Assembly: GCA_002286715.1 (NCBI GenBank)
Contig: NSJX01000013.1
Location: 76,860 to 140,859, forward strand
Source: Dentipellis sp. KUC8613
Lineage: Eukaryota; Basidiomycota; Agaricomycetes; Russulales; Hericiaceae
Direction of reading: 5' to 3'
DNA length: 64,000 nt
Part shown: piece after piece, positions 23,829 through 35,362 of the stretch
How positions within the stretch are numbered: position 1 is the stretch's first letter
Layout of the letters: every line of letters starts with the position of its first letter
Position numbers and translations under genes: made by a program
Notes under the pieces: generated by a model
Databases searched by the model: none
The model's input: the letters and a program-made list of their open reading frames with translations, nothing else
Told to the model about the DNA's origin: nothing

Positions 23829-24516
23829 GGCTGGTAGGATAGAGAGAATAACGGAATAGACTAATCCGGGGAGCTTTATAGTCTGCAAATCAAATCGTGG
23901 TTCGGCAGCGTCAGCGGTCCGCCATGGTGCGATGACGTCAGCCTCACTGCGTCCTCGCTCCCCGCTCACGTCCCAGCTCCTTCAGTCGTGTTCTGTACCC
24001 AACAAGCTCGACCCTGCTCACATACAGTTCGCGAAAATTGTACTTGTCCGACTCAAAGCCGTCGCTCTCCATCCAGTCTCTGCGCCCGCGTACGTGGTCT
24101 CTGTGCCGTGCCGGTGCCTGGGTCTAGTGTTGTCTAGCCTCGACAATCTTCACCCTGGTCCTAACCACAAAGGGGGGTTCGGCTCTCCGGGGCTTGCCGT
24201 CGGAAACCCACTGCAGACAAAGTGTCTCCATCCTCATCAACATGGGATGCGGCGTGCATCATAGATGACATGGAGGTGCATACGGTTATGGCACTCCAAT
24301 TTGCGGAATTAAGGAGTGTGCCGGCAGGGAGACGGAGCAGGGAGTATGAAGGTCCAGAGGGAGGCTATGACGAGGGTGGTCACGTGCGAGTAGTGGAACG
24401 ATTGGCGGTTTGGAGTAGGCCGGTCTTGCCATTCTCCCACCGAGTCTGCGCTTTCTCTCAGGCGCTCTGGCCTATATGTATCGCCATCTCCTCTAAATCG
24501 TCTCTAACTTTCCCCC
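23829..24516. promoter_or_regulatory. Divergent promoter region, DUF2156 gene / esterase gene
   Basis: 688 bp between divergent start codons. A TATA-like CCTATATGTA lies at 24471-24480, about 40 bp before the esterase ATG, followed by a pyrimidine-rich leader. The side near the DUF2156 gene shows no clear element. Confidence 0.45.
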
Positions 24517-26617
24517 ATGTACGACAAACACCCCGTATACCCTCACCAGAAGGATCTCTTCTGGGCGTATGAGCCCTGGAAGACCCTATATGTCCTTCAG
24601 CGCATCATAACCACTCTTCTCCTCGTTCCGTGCTGGGTTGTCTATTATGGCATTCTCCCCCGTTCATTTCGCCCACGCCCATCTTGGTCAATAAAGCAGA
24701 TCATCGTCGTCAAGTTCACCAAACGTATCTACAGGGTCACTGAAGTAGCCGGCGTCACCTGGGGCACACGCGACCCGACCAAAGAACCAGAACCTTCATC
24801 ACTCCACGAGACTCGATTTGCCTGGGTCCCGCCTCTTCCCAAGGATCTCACCGCAGGTATAGTCGATGATGACCAGGTTCATTGCAAGAAGGTCGGCACC
24901 TACATCTGGCCCCGCGACCCTCCGGCTGCACTACACACTTGCCATCTCCGCCGTCCCGAAAAGCCCCAGCAGCATCACATTCAGATCGTCACCTCGCCTA
25001 CAGAAGACGACAGCTCTTTACCGCCCTCCTACAACTCAACCCCTGATACCCGGCACCTGAAACTCAACACAAATCTTACGCCCAAGTTAGACAGGGATGT
25101 AGAGGCCGAGGCCGCAGATGTCTGTCCCAAGATGATTGGCATCTACCTGCACGGCGGTGGCTACTGTCATATGTCTGCTCACGAGAAGTCTGGGACGTCG
25201 CGCATACCCCGTCGTTTAATGAAGGTGCGCTTCCGCGACCTCTGAGACGCTTCCGCAGCTCCTAATTATGCTGTGCAGGACAACCTCTTCCAAGAGATAC
25301 ATGGTATGTTCGCAGACTTCTACGCGGTGAACTTGTTACTTACTCTGCATCAGCTGTCGAATATCGCTTGCTCCAGCACGCACCTATCCCTGGCGCCATC
25401 CAAGATGCCGCTGCCGTTTATGCGCATCTCGTCACTCACCACCTCGGCGCCACGAAAGGCCCCGACGGCAAGTATCACTACCCGGACATCGCCCAACCCT
25501 ACCACACGCATTCAGCCACTTCACCTACGGTCGCAAACCTCGACAGGCAGACCTCCCCGGAGCAGATACTCCTGCCCGAAGGGAGGCCTGGAGTCAGTCG
25601 CAGCCCAAGCAGCAAACGCGCTCGACCTGTATCTCGGGTCAGCGAAGAAGACGAGCCTCCGAATCAGGCCGGCGAGGATGGGCTGAAGAGAAATGTGACA
25701 TTGTCTGGCAATGATGCCGATCCGGCGGAAGATACCAAGGATACCCAGCATCGACTTAGTGTAGCCTCAAGGCTACGGACACCTACGCAGAGACCTAAAA
25801 TTATCCTGATTGGCGACAGTGCGGGCGGGAACCTCGTTCTTGCTCTTGCGCGTTGGATCAGAGACGAGGGCGTATTGCCCCCGCCTGACGGTCTCCTGCT
25901 GCTGTCGGTGAGCTCACTGTCTCGCCTGCCTCCGTCGCCATGACTGACGATATCCCATCGCCTCTTCCCCAGCCCTCCTGCGATCCCTGTAAGCTTCTAT
26001 TTTTTGCCATTCTCGGTTCTCATACTCACCGACACGCGTCCACCACAGCCCATACACTTCCCCAAGTGCCCGCATCCCGCCGTCCCCGGCCCCACGCGGA
26101 CACCGACTACCTCCTCGACACCCCCGAACCCCGCGCGCTCCTCCAGCGCACCTTCCTGGGGCGCCACCCAATCGAGATGGTGTACTCCCCATACGTCTCG
26201 CCCGCGTCGGAGTGGGTCCTCTCCGTGTTCCACGCGGAGGGCATGGCGGACCTCGAGCCGCTCTCGCGCATGGACACCGCGTGCGACACGCGCGACTACC
26301 GCGAGCACGGCGACCGCCCGACGCCGCCCGCGCACACGCCCTCGACGAACCCGTACATCCACGTCCCGCCCGGCATGGGCCTCTTCACGGAGTTCCCGCG
26401 CGCGATGATCGTCGTCGGCGACGCGGAGCGCCTCGAGCGCGAGGTCGTGGCGCTCGAGAAGGGGCTTGAGCGCGACGGCGTGCGCGTGCGCATGGCGTGG
26501 GCGAAGGACGCGGTGCATGATATCCTTATGATGGCCCATTGGGACGAGAAGGTCAAGGAGGGCGTGTGGACCGAGATTGCGAAGTGGGTGCGCGAGGTGC
26601 TCGATGAGGACGATTGA
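24517..26617 (+). CDS. Hormone-sensitive-lipase-type alpha/beta hydrolase (esterase/lipase)
   Basis: Serine esterase of the HSL group (alpha/beta hydrolase-3). An N-terminal hydrophobic helix (VLQRIITTLLLVPCWVVYYG) suggests membrane anchoring. The oxyanion-hole motif is HGGG in IGIYLHGGGYCHMSAHEKSG. After two short introns comes AVEYRLLQHAPIPGAIQDAA, equivalent to the DYRLAPEHPFPAALED block of the family. The nucleophile elbow is IILIGDSAGGNLVLALARW. The likely acid is the Asp of AMIVVGDAERLEREV, and the base is the His of DAVHDILMMAHWD near the C-terminus. A Pro/Ser/Arg-rich insertion of over 100 residues separates the first block from the elbow, and another Thr/Pro-rich loop precedes the acid. 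Four introns or so. Catalytic residues are all present; the substrate is unknown. Confidence 0.85.
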
Positions 26618-27377
26618 TCTCTTTTGCGTTTAGCATGGACAGTGTGAAGTGAAAACTTGAAGCATAAAGAAATAGGCTTTGTTGCATTCGAGATACGATG
26701 CGGCCTGGCTACATACGCTGTATAATGCGGACTTGGTAAGATACCGTAGTAGAGCAGTGTTTATTTCTATAATCTTGTGTTATTAGACCGCCCGTTGTAT
26801 AATGCTCTGCCTGTATGAATCACTCACATATGCTTTGTTTTGTTTTTAGAGCTTCACTGCGATAGTTGGATATGGAGATTCCGCCAGTTCCCGTGTTCAC
26901 TCCGGGGGACGTCCGCCAAGCACACGCTAACCATGCGTCCTGCTATCTGCTCATCTGCACGTCTGTTCCTGCTCCGGAAAAGTTCGACAACTACGCAATT
27001 TGAGCTAATTCAAATCGGCTACTGCGCTTCCGTAAGGCCAGCTGCCGTACGGACGATAGAAAGCCGGATGTAGGTTTTGAACCTGTCAATCATTCTAGTA
27101 TTCTACGAGCACTGCTCACGGAGCACTGGCGTTTTGGGGGCAGCCGGCGCTTGGATGCCGGAGCTCCTCCACGCTTGTGATGTTCTGCACACCCACCGCA
27201 TATTCTGCTAGACAACATCGAAGGTTGCCAGTGCTGGTTTGAAGTATGTATTCGGGGCAAGTTCGTCCCCGAGATGGCCGTTGTTTGTCCTGTGTTAGGG
27301 TGTCGCGAGCCTGCGTCCAGACCCACGGTAACATCTGTACCATGACATGTCTGCCCCAGCACAAAACCACGCCCTCT
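26618..27377. other. Intergenic gap, 760 bp
   Basis: Between the esterase stop and the second F-box-like gene, same strand. AT-richer than the genes. No RNA gene, repeat or convincing ORF. In-frame codons upstream of 27378 (from 27246) could extend the F-box-like protein but carry no conserved sequence. Confidence 0.45.
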
Positions 27378-28673
27378 ATGCCTTCACTTCCTCTGGAGTT
27401 ATGGAGGATCATCCTTCGGGAGCTCACCTACGAACCTCATGTTCTCGCAACATATAGCGAACCATACGCAAAGGATTTCAGCGACTACTGTCTGGAAGAC
27501 ACCCGGGCCTGGAGGCAAAACAAGTGCAGGGCCGTGCTCGTCTGCAAAACCTGGCGGCAGCTCGCGCTGCCCTTCCTCTACGAGGTCGTGATCCTGCAAG
27601 ACGAGGTGCAAGCCCAGAAGGTCCTCGAGGTCGTCGCCGCGGAGCGGCCGGACGCAGACGGTGGGCGCCGCGGTGCGTTCGTGCGGCAGATCCTCATCCG
27701 CGAGAAACTGGGCGAAGTCGCGACCATCCTGCACGACGTGTGGGCGTCCTCCCTCGTCTCGCGCATCGCGTCGTGCTGCCCGCGCATGGCCATCTTCTCG
27801 TGCCGCCTGCGCATGGCCCCGCACCAGGCCATCTGCTTCTACGTCTTGCTCGGCTCGCTCCGCGACGCGCGCAGCCTCCGCAAGCTCGATTTTGGGTCCG
27901 GCGTCGTACAGTCCGCGTATGGGATGGCGGAGATACTGTCCAAGGCGGTTGCGGCGTTGCCGTATTTGGAGACGCTGGTCGTGCCGAGGTTCACTGACTG
28001 GGAATGCAGACAGGACGAGCTCTTGCGGTTACTTGCCATGCCAGAGATCCCCATGCGCGCGGCACATCTTCGGACACTTGTCGTTTCCTGGCAGGGATAC
28101 GTGTTCATCTCCCACCGCGCAACCCCGTCGGATGTCCCTGCGCTCGAGGAAATATATATCACCCCCCTGTTCTACCGAGCACCGTCGGCGGCGACATTCA
28201 CCTTTCTCAGGGACCAATTGCCTGCACGGAGAGACATGCTGAACGCCAAGGTCGTCTCCTTCGCCTTCGCCCACAATCTCCTCCGGTGGGACACCGCGAT
28301 GCTGCAGGCGTGCTTCGGCTTCCTCGCGCTCTTCCCGAACTTGCGCACAGTCTCTGGTATCGCGCGCAGCATAGCTGTCCCGGAACAGCCGCTCGATCAC
28401 CCAGCATTGTCGTCGGTGTCCGTGTTTCCTGTGTACTACCCGGCGGCAGCGGCGGATGCAACTGACAGCGACAAGGCGGACGCGGCGATTATTTCTCTTG
28501 TCGGTCATGCCATCGAGGTCCTCCTTATGGGCAGATTCCCTCGATTACGGACCGTGCATGTTGTTGGGCATAGAGCCGACGCCCTCAAGAGAGACGAGCG
28601 CCAGACGGAAGGATGGGTGGAGCAGTTGAAGGCGAAGGGGATTACTCTCGAGCTTCCCCGTTCTTGCTCGTGA
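27378..28673 (+). CDS. F-box-like/LRR-type protein, paralog 2
   Basis: Intronless frame from ATG 27378 (MPSLPLELWRIILREL), 431 residues, stop TGA at 28671-28673. This ATG was chosen because it aligns with the start of the paralog at 20803. An in-frame ATG at 27342 would add 12 residues. The F-box-like region is LPLELWRIILREL plus VLVCKTWRQLALPFLYEVVI. Leucine-rich segments follow: RSLRKLDFGSGVVQS, LPYLETLVVPRF, LRTLVVSWQGY, MLNAKVVSFAFAHNLLRW and FPRLRTVHVVGH. Expected role is substrate choice for an SCF ubiquitin ligase, by family analogy only. It shares segment order, length and several blocks with the minus-strand copy 7 kb to the left. Confidence 0.75.
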   Translation: MPSLPLELWRIILRELTYEPHVLATYSEPYAKDFSDYCLEDTRAWRQNKCRAVLVCKTWRQLALPFLYEVVILQDEVQAQKVLEVVAAERPDADGGRRGAFVRQILIREKLGEVATILHDVWASSLVSRIASCCPRMAIFSCRLRMAPHQAICFYVLLGSLRDARSLRKLDFGSGVVQSAYGMAEILSKAVAALPYLETLVVPRFTDWECRQDELLRLLAMPEIPMRAAHLRTLVVSWQGYVFISHRATPSDVPALEEIYITPLFYRAPSAATFTFLRDQLPARRDMLNAKVVSFAFAHNLLRWDTAMLQACFGFLALFPNLRTVSGIARSIAVPEQPLDHPALSSVSVFPVYYPAAAADATDSDKADAAIISLVGHAIEVLLMGRFPRLRTVHVVGHRADALKRDERQTEGWVEQLKAKGITLELPRSCS

Positions 28674-30725
28674 GCCCATTGGCGTTGGAGGGGATCTGGA
28701 TTTGGACTTGGGGAGACACGGTTGTTGCTCATGTGCTATGAAAGTCGTCATGTCTATAATTTCGGTTGGTACGTCGGTACATCCTTTGTTTGTGTGCACC
28801 ATGTCTGACGACCTTCTCCTTGCGGTAGCTGAGATGGACAGACTATATCTTTATATTGTAACATTCAAATGACGGCCCGAACGAATAACACGATACCCTA
28901 CGTTCAATATACCTATGTCGCATTGAATGCAGAACTTGAGTAGCTCAAATGTACTATGTTTCTTTGCAGCGACTCGAGGGCGAGGCTGACCATTGTACTT
29001 TTTTTCCAGGCTGAAGTGGGACTCCAGGGTCGTCGATACAACGCACCCTGACCATGCGCCTTTGCACCTCGCTTCGAAACCCCAATATGAGAATACACGC
29101 CAAGCAGCAGCCTGGTGCCCTATGTGCTCGAGTCGCTGGAACCCGTCAGTATATCGCAGGGACCAGGGCTCACCGCGCCCTGGACGTGATGCGCCCAGCG
29201 GCCCAGGAATACAGGAAAGGAACCCTGCGAATCTTATACGGCCGGACCCTCGCCATATGGACCAACGGAGAATGGACTGAATGAAGGCCTTATGTCACGC
29301 GCAGTGTCTGGGTAGGAGGGAAATGAGAGGTTTGTGTGTTCATTAAACATACGTACGTACTTATACTCTAGGATTGTCGTGCTCCCTACATATACCCATT
29401 CAATGCGCGATCATGGTCGGCCCTTGCGCGGGGACAAAGGAAGCCAATTAAAGGGCGCCGCTTCGTCTTCTGAGAATGAAAACCGGTAAGCGAGTTGTAT
29501 ATGCAGCCGGGGTTAGGCACCTGAAACGACGAGATCGATGCGCACTCGGCCGAGGACCTCCAAGTGGTCTAGTGCGTCGCCCAGCCTGCGCGGCCATGGG
29601 CCATGGCCACATGCACGACCGAACAGATCGCGCACCTGTTTCCTGTGCAATCGCCCGCAATACGCGCGTGCAGTGCCTTTCATAACATCAAGGCGGCGGC
29701 GCGCACGCGGGCAGATGAGATCAGATGCGCTTTATGGGCCGTCGACCGAGTCGGCCGGGAGGGGAGTTTTGATCAGGAACTGAGGTCCCCAGGCTTCCGC
29801 GGCCTGCTTCAGGGCGCGGATCTGCAGGGCGCATTGGCATTACATACTGGAAATGCAGGAATCAGCACTGCGCATGCGTGCTAGACTGCCAGTGCCGCGT
29901 TGCTGAGATACGCGACATGATAGAGCCGAGCATCATACCGATACGCCTTCAATGATGCATTGACATACCTCGATGTTTGGATGCTGCACAGGATCCGGAC
30001 GGTTTGCATTGGGGGATGTACCTATCAGCATGCGTCAGGGTGCGCAATATGCAGCTGTTTGTAAATCATAGACGACATCGATGGGAGGTGAAATAGAGAC
30101 GGGCAGGTGTACAGGGAAAGATGGACAGACCTGACAGATTGCGCATGCGCATATGCATACAGTAGTATTGAGGGGATGTCTGCATATGCCTGGAGTCCCG
30201 TTCGTCCCGTCCCCCGCACATTAAATAATCACTTGATTAGGGAAGTAATTTACGTACTCGTACTGGTTGGTACTCATTCGATGGTAGGCAGCAGGCCTTG
30301 GCGGCCTAGTAGTAAAGCGTAAGTATAGACATGAAGAAGCGCGAAGGTGGAGGTTGGGGGTGCATAGCGAAATAACACTAACACTAACACTAACAGAGTC
30401 CGGGTGCTGGCCAGCCAAGGCGGCGGCCAGCCACATATACGCAGTGTATGTACGTTGGGCCGTCGTAAACAGTCGTAATGAATGAATGGGGAGAGAGAAG
30501 CAGAGCAGAGATGCAGTCCGGACTAGCCAGGCGGGAACCCGCACGCGGCGGTCCCCCTGCCAGGGCGATGCAATAAGTTAATACGTCCAAGACCCAGTTG
30601 GACCAGACGGGACGGGAGTAGAATAATGGACAAATCGTGAATGTGATGATGCGGCCGGGGAATGTCGTATGCGGATGCGTCGTAAAGCAAGTCGGGAGGA
30701 TGTAAGGAAGAATGTGTCAACGCCG
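28674..30725. other. Intergenic gap, 2052 bp
   Basis: Convergent gap between F-box-like paralog 2 and the Ser/Pro-rich gene. A 76-codon ATG frame at 29054-29284 resembles nothing known. A hexamer microsatellite lies at 30374-30395. No transposon end, tRNA or other gene recognised. Confidence 0.45.
30374..30395. repeat. AACACT hexamer microsatellite
   Basis: Three full AACACT units plus AACA. It is too short and of the wrong sequence to be a fungal telomeric array. Confidence 0.8.
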
Positions 30726-32025
30726 CTATTTGTGCAGGCTGCCGGAGCTCCTGGGCAGCGCGCGAGGGCCGCTGGGCGTGCGGCGGGACTTGGCGGTCTG
30801 CGCGTCGGTGTCGCGCCAGCTCTGGCCGCGGGAGAGCGCGAGCGGGGCGTACGCCTCGAGGTGGGCCACCTGCGCGGGCTGCGGCGCGACGGCGAGCTCG
30901 AGCTCGCGCGAGTTCTTGCGCTCGCCCGCGGAGCGGCCCTTGCCGCGCGTGACCTTCTGCGCGCGCTTCACCTCCGCCTTGCCGGGCGAGAGAGGCTCGA
31001 CGACGCCGAGCTCGGGGTGCACGCTCTTGCGCGCCGCGTTTGGGGCGACGTCCGTGATGTGCGGGACGTGCTCCGTGGCGATGTGCGCGCGGTCCTTGCG
31101 CCCGGGGATGTGACTCGGCGGGAGCGGGAAGTCCATCGAAATCGAGTGGCCGTGGCCGTGCGCGTGCGCGTGTGCCTCTGGACGGCGCGGCGCACCGAGC
31201 ATGCCGAAGTCGGACTGCGAGCGCGTGTGCGAGGGCGTCGAGCCGCTGGGGACTGGGGGGACAGGCCCGTTGGTGTACGCGGGACGGGGAGCCGGGGGCA
31301 ACGGCGATCGTGATCTCGGGGGCCGTGAGGCAGAGGGCGGGCTCAAACCGGACTTGGGGATCGGGGATGCCGAACGCGAGACACTCACGGGCTTGGGCTG
31401 TGGTGCTCTCGAGAGCGCAACCTGTCGATCGCGGCGCGCCGGGGATGAGTACCAAATCAGCATGTGGCGAAAGGGTGTGCCTGCTCACCTGCGGCTGGGG
31501 CGACGGGCTGGCGCTGGCGCGTGACGGTCCCGCCACGGGCGACACAGGCGACGCGTTCGCGAAGACGCGCACGTTGAGGATGGCGTTGGGCCCATCGCTC
31601 AGGTCGCTGTCCTCGTCGGAGCTGAACGCGAGCCGTCCGTCGCGCCCTTTCGTTGTCCGGCTCACGGCTTTGCTGCGCGAGTCGCTAGAGTCCAGCTCGT
31701 CCGAATCCGCCACTTGCCCAGCAATGTGGATGTCTTCCTTCCGCACGGTCCGCGAGCCCGTCTTCGATGCCTTCATTCCCTTCATCGGTCGCCGTACTGG
31801 GCTGGGCGACGTGGGGCGTGCTGATGGGAGTGGGGGCGCGGGGCGCGGGTTCATGAGCGACAGTGAACGCTTGTGCTTCAGCGGGTTGTGCGTGGACGAA
31901 GAGAAGTCCCACGACGCTGCGTTCTCTGGCGAAGTGGGTGTTTCGGGAAGATTGGGGTTCGCATGCCTGATAACGGGCCGGGGCTTCGAGCCGCCGGGAG
32001 AGCTGGGCCTAAGAAATGGAAACAT
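30726..32025 (-). CDS. Ser/Pro/Arg-rich protein of unknown function
   Basis: Two exons. ATG 32023-32025 starts MFPFLRPSSPGGSKPRPV. The intron runs from about 31490 to 31423 (GTGAGC ... CTGAT ... GACAG) and joins ...SASPSPQPQ to VALSRAPQPKPVSVS, keeping one frame to the stop at 30726. The product, around 410 residues, is low-complexity throughout: Ser/Pro-rich with acidic patches (DSDELDSSDSRSK, SSDEDSDLSDG), His-Ala repeats (EAHAHAHGHGH) and a basic Arg/Lys C-terminal third (KAEVKRAQKVTRGKGR). No domain is visible and I do not recognise it. Such proteins are often phosphorylated scaffolds, but nothing here proves that. Gene support comes from frame-keeping splicing and the absence of stops over more than 1.2 kb. 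Confidence 0.6.
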
Positions 32026-33643
32026 GTCAGGAGCGTTCTCGGACGGTCAGGATACAGGGTGAGGAGGAGAAGGAGGCAGACTTGGGATGGTTGTTATGGA
32101 AAAGTTTGCGGAGCGATACTTTGCGTAGGCGATCCATCCCCAGAATGGACCGGGAAAGGTGGGGTAGAAATCGGGGGTATCAAAAGATCACCGAGAGCGT
32201 CGGTGTATGGGGAGTACGGAATGATTTGTGCAGCAGGACAGGCGTCGCGCAGGCCCGCGCAGCGCCTTTAACGACGAGGGCAACAATAGGGCCTGCGTCG
32301 GCCACAAAGCGCAAGACAACCAGGCCCAAGCGACTACAAAGGAGGAATGAGCCACCGGCACTCACCTGGAGATAGAAGCCACCAGGCTGACTTGGAAAGA
32401 CTCTATTGTTCGTAGCGCGAGGAGTGGCATTCTTGTGGACATCAAACTTGCTTTTCACGACGCAGGACGTGTGGCCTAGGAGAAAGGAGAGGGTGAAACC
32501 GTTTGCAGCCCGTGCACCTGCGGTCTTATGAATGGATACAGGCCTTGGGTTTTGATGGATCATTTTTAAGGGCTTGCGCTAGCTGATCTCGATCGCTATA
32601 CCTAAACCCTAACGGACGGCAGTTTGTCCTTCGGAGACCGTGATACGGCCGCAATAGCTTGCCGGATGGGTGTCCGCATATTGTCCAATGATGATTCGCC
32701 TGGATCCGCTGCGCGCTATGATGTTTGCCGCCGGGGGCTCAAGCGCGTCCTCGTATCCAAAACGCTGTGGCATTGAGACACGGACGAAACGGGGTAACGC
32801 ACATAAGGCAGAAACATACCGCCGACCAGATGGGCCAAGTCGACCCGGAGAGTCGGTCGGGGCAGGTCGGGAGCCGGACACGCCTGAGCAATCAGGCACA
32901 CCTTGCCACTGCAACGGGCTGCAGGGTCCCAGGACGCACCATGTCATGCGTCCTCATGTACGAGGTGCACAGGACAGCGAATCTATAGGATATACCTAGG
33001 ATCAAATGTTCTCATGTACATGGAAGAGCTAGCTGGCTATAGAAGATGTCAGTGATCTACATTTCAGTCAGTAACATTTATAACGGGTATCGTGATATCA
33101 TAAGACCATCGATGGTGGCAATAGCTGTGTAGTGAGTAGCACCGCACGTGGCCAAGTGGACATAAGTAAGAGAGTGCCTACGATGCAGCTAGAAAGACCT
33201 GATGGAAGAGACAATTCCGACTTGTTCAAGGCGGCTGCTTTGACCTGCGCAGCTGCCTGTGCGCGCGATGCGGTGAACGGAAGCAGAGAGGACGGCGTGC
33301 CGCAGCATGGAATAGCACGGCCTTGCTCCGCAGTCGCCACGCTATGTGCGCTTTTCCCCCTTACCTTCTCCGTTTATGGAAATAACGTGATGTAATTGCC
33401 CCAAAATGTGCGACGTCATCGCTCTCACGCCAGCTAATTCTGGTTTCTGTCCAGTATAAACTTCATGGAGTCTCAGACGGTTGGTCTTCCCTGCCAGGAT
33501 CCTGTTACCCTCCCGCGCTATACCCCACCCACTCCTCACGACCTCGCCTGACGACCTCCCCTTCCTACTGTAAGTTTTCTGACTCGCTCTCGTCGCGTTG
33601 TTGCTTATCTCCGTCCAGTTAACGACCCGAACATCTCGTCAAT
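32026..33643. other. Divergent gap, 1618 bp, with a probable 5' UTR intron
   Basis: Between two divergent start codons. Most of it shows nothing recognisable. Just before the SUR7/PalI gene, 33570-33618 has intron form (GTAAGT donor, CTGAC branch site, CCAG acceptor, 49 nt) within what should be its 5' UTR. One CCTAAACCCTAAC stretch near 32601 is not a telomere array. Confidence 0.45.
33570..33618 (+). other. Candidate 5' UTR intron of the SUR7/PalI gene
   Basis: Donor GTAAGT, branch-like CTGAC and acceptor GTCCAG, 26 bases before the ATG at 33644. Length matches the coding introns of the window. No coding frame crosses it, so it is supported by signals only. Confidence 0.5.
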
Positions 33644-34337
33644 ATGGCCGTAGGACAAGTCATCCCGGGGCTGTTCTTCACCTTCGCAGCGATGGTGCTG
33701 CTCATCTTTGTATGTCCGTCATCACCTCCATATGCTCCCCTCTGACCGCATCGCCATAGGCGTCTGTTTCATCGCCAACCTGGGACAGCATATTTTTCAT
33801 GACCGCGACGAGCGGTTCTCGGACCGTCCACTTTGGTGCTTTCGGCTTCACGGGATCAGATACCCACATTGGCTACACGTTTGACCAATTTGGTTTCAAG
33901 TATGTCTTTGACCCGTAATTCGCGTATGACCGCGGAACTCTTACCCTTGTCTGTTCGCGACTTGTAGCAACAGCCGCCTTGACTCGGCTACGATCCACAA
34001 CCTCACCAAGACGCTCATCCTGCACCCTATCGCCGCGGGCATCGCTGGGCTCGCGACGCTCTTCGGTCTCTGCGGCGCCAGCTACCACCGCGCCGGAACC
34101 GTGTTCATGTCGCTCCTCGCGGGCCTGGCGATGCTCGCCTCACTCCTCGCGTGGGTACTCGACATGGCGCTCTTCGGCATTGCGCGCAGCCAGTTCCGCA
34201 ATGAGGGCTGGACGGCGCAGTATGGCAATGCGACGTGGCTGACGTTAGGCGCGACCGTCTCGTTGCTGCTGGGCTTCTGCCTAGGCGCGTGTGGCGTGTT
34301 CGGGCACTACAGGCGCCGTCGCTCTGAGGCGTACTAA
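33644..34337 (+). CDS. SUR7/PalI-family four-helix membrane protein
   Basis: SUR7/PalI (Rim9-like) proteins have four membrane helices and sit in plasma-membrane eisosomes or act in ambient-pH signalling. Three exons. Exon 1 encodes helix 1 (VIPGLFFTFAAMVLLIF). Exon 2 is the extracellular loop (SSPTWDSIFFMTATSGSRTV ... GFTGSDTHIGYTFDQFGF). Exon 3 holds helices 2-4: ILHPIAAGIAGLATLFGLCG, VFMSLLAGLAMLASLLAWVL and LTLGATVSLLLGFCLGACGV. It also has the family-like FGIARSQFRNEG segment between helices 3 and 4 and a basic end, HYRRRRSEAY. Small introns follow 33709 and 33899. Topology and loop pattern fit the family well; the exact subgroup (eisosome or pH signalling) is uncertain. Confidence 0.8.
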
Positions 34338-35362
34338 AAGAAAGTTGAGGACGATGATTTGTTACGGTTGGACTCTTACTATGAAGTGAGGCGATCGAGG
34401 TGCAATGCATTGTGCTATATACCTGGACACTTCCTGCTCCCCTTCATCTAACTTACCCATCCTCTTATTAGAATCATGACCACCTTCGATGACCCCTTCG
34501 TGACTCGGCTTTGTATCATTGACTTCGAGAACTTAATGCAGAATACCCTTCTAACGCGTCCTAGTAGCAATTTTCTTGAACAGACTTGCAACTGTGTTCA
34601 ACCATGTACCGATGTGAGCCCTCGACCGACGAGACCATTAGGCTCGGTCATCAGTCTGAATGCCGGCTGCTCGGCCTTCGTCTTTTCCTTGAGCAATTTT
34701 ACAGACAGCTCCTTGACGGACATGATGAAGCATAGGCATAAGTGCCCTTTTACAGGTGTTTCTGGAGCACTTTCACCGACTTCATCACGAGTAGCTTGGT
34801 GTTGCCATCGAAGGTGTGGGGTAAATGACCAAAAATAGCAGGCGACGTGAATTAAAAAGGAAACTATCTGCGAGGCTCCACGGCGGTCTAGAAGCCATCA
34901 AGGCCAGTGGCGTCAACTGTTGCCGATGACCATGGCTCCCAGGGTCCTTCTTCTTTCGTTTCAGCCACATCCATTCCCAAAATACGCAGCAGTCACGCAT
35001 CCATGTTCGCAGAAAGACACGGACGATTCAGTGAAGGATGGGCAAGTTAGAGAGACTTCAGAGGGCGGAATGGACGCAGAAAGACGGTGAGAGCGGGTGA
35101 TGGTGGGAGCAGGCACGGGATTGCAGCTGGTACCCCAGAAAGCATGCCAAGCATGTATTGGCATATGTAAGATGTTCGCGAGATGGAGCTGCCCCTGTTG
35201 CGCGGCGACGTGTCCCATCGTCCTCTATCTCCTACCACCACCACTACACCACCACCCGTCTCACGAGGTTCAACACCTGCCTGCGACGCCCACTCTTCCC
35301 TGGCATAGTTGTTCTTTGTCCAGCGGCCTCCTGCACCTGCGACTCGTCCCGACGCGCTCATC
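34338..35362. other. Intergenic gap, 1025 bp
   Basis: Between two plus-strand genes. A 120-codon plus frame at 34476-34838 and a protein-like minus-strand stretch from 34723 downward overlap each other. Neither can be called a gene. No RNA gene or repeat. Confidence 0.4.

Noticed and set aside
29054..29284. 76-codon ATG frame
   Set aside because: No domain, no codon or splice support, and composition like the surrounding non-coding DNA.
32601..32613. CCTAAACCCTAAC, resembling interstitial telomere repeat
   Set aside because: Only about two imperfect units; too short to be more than chance.
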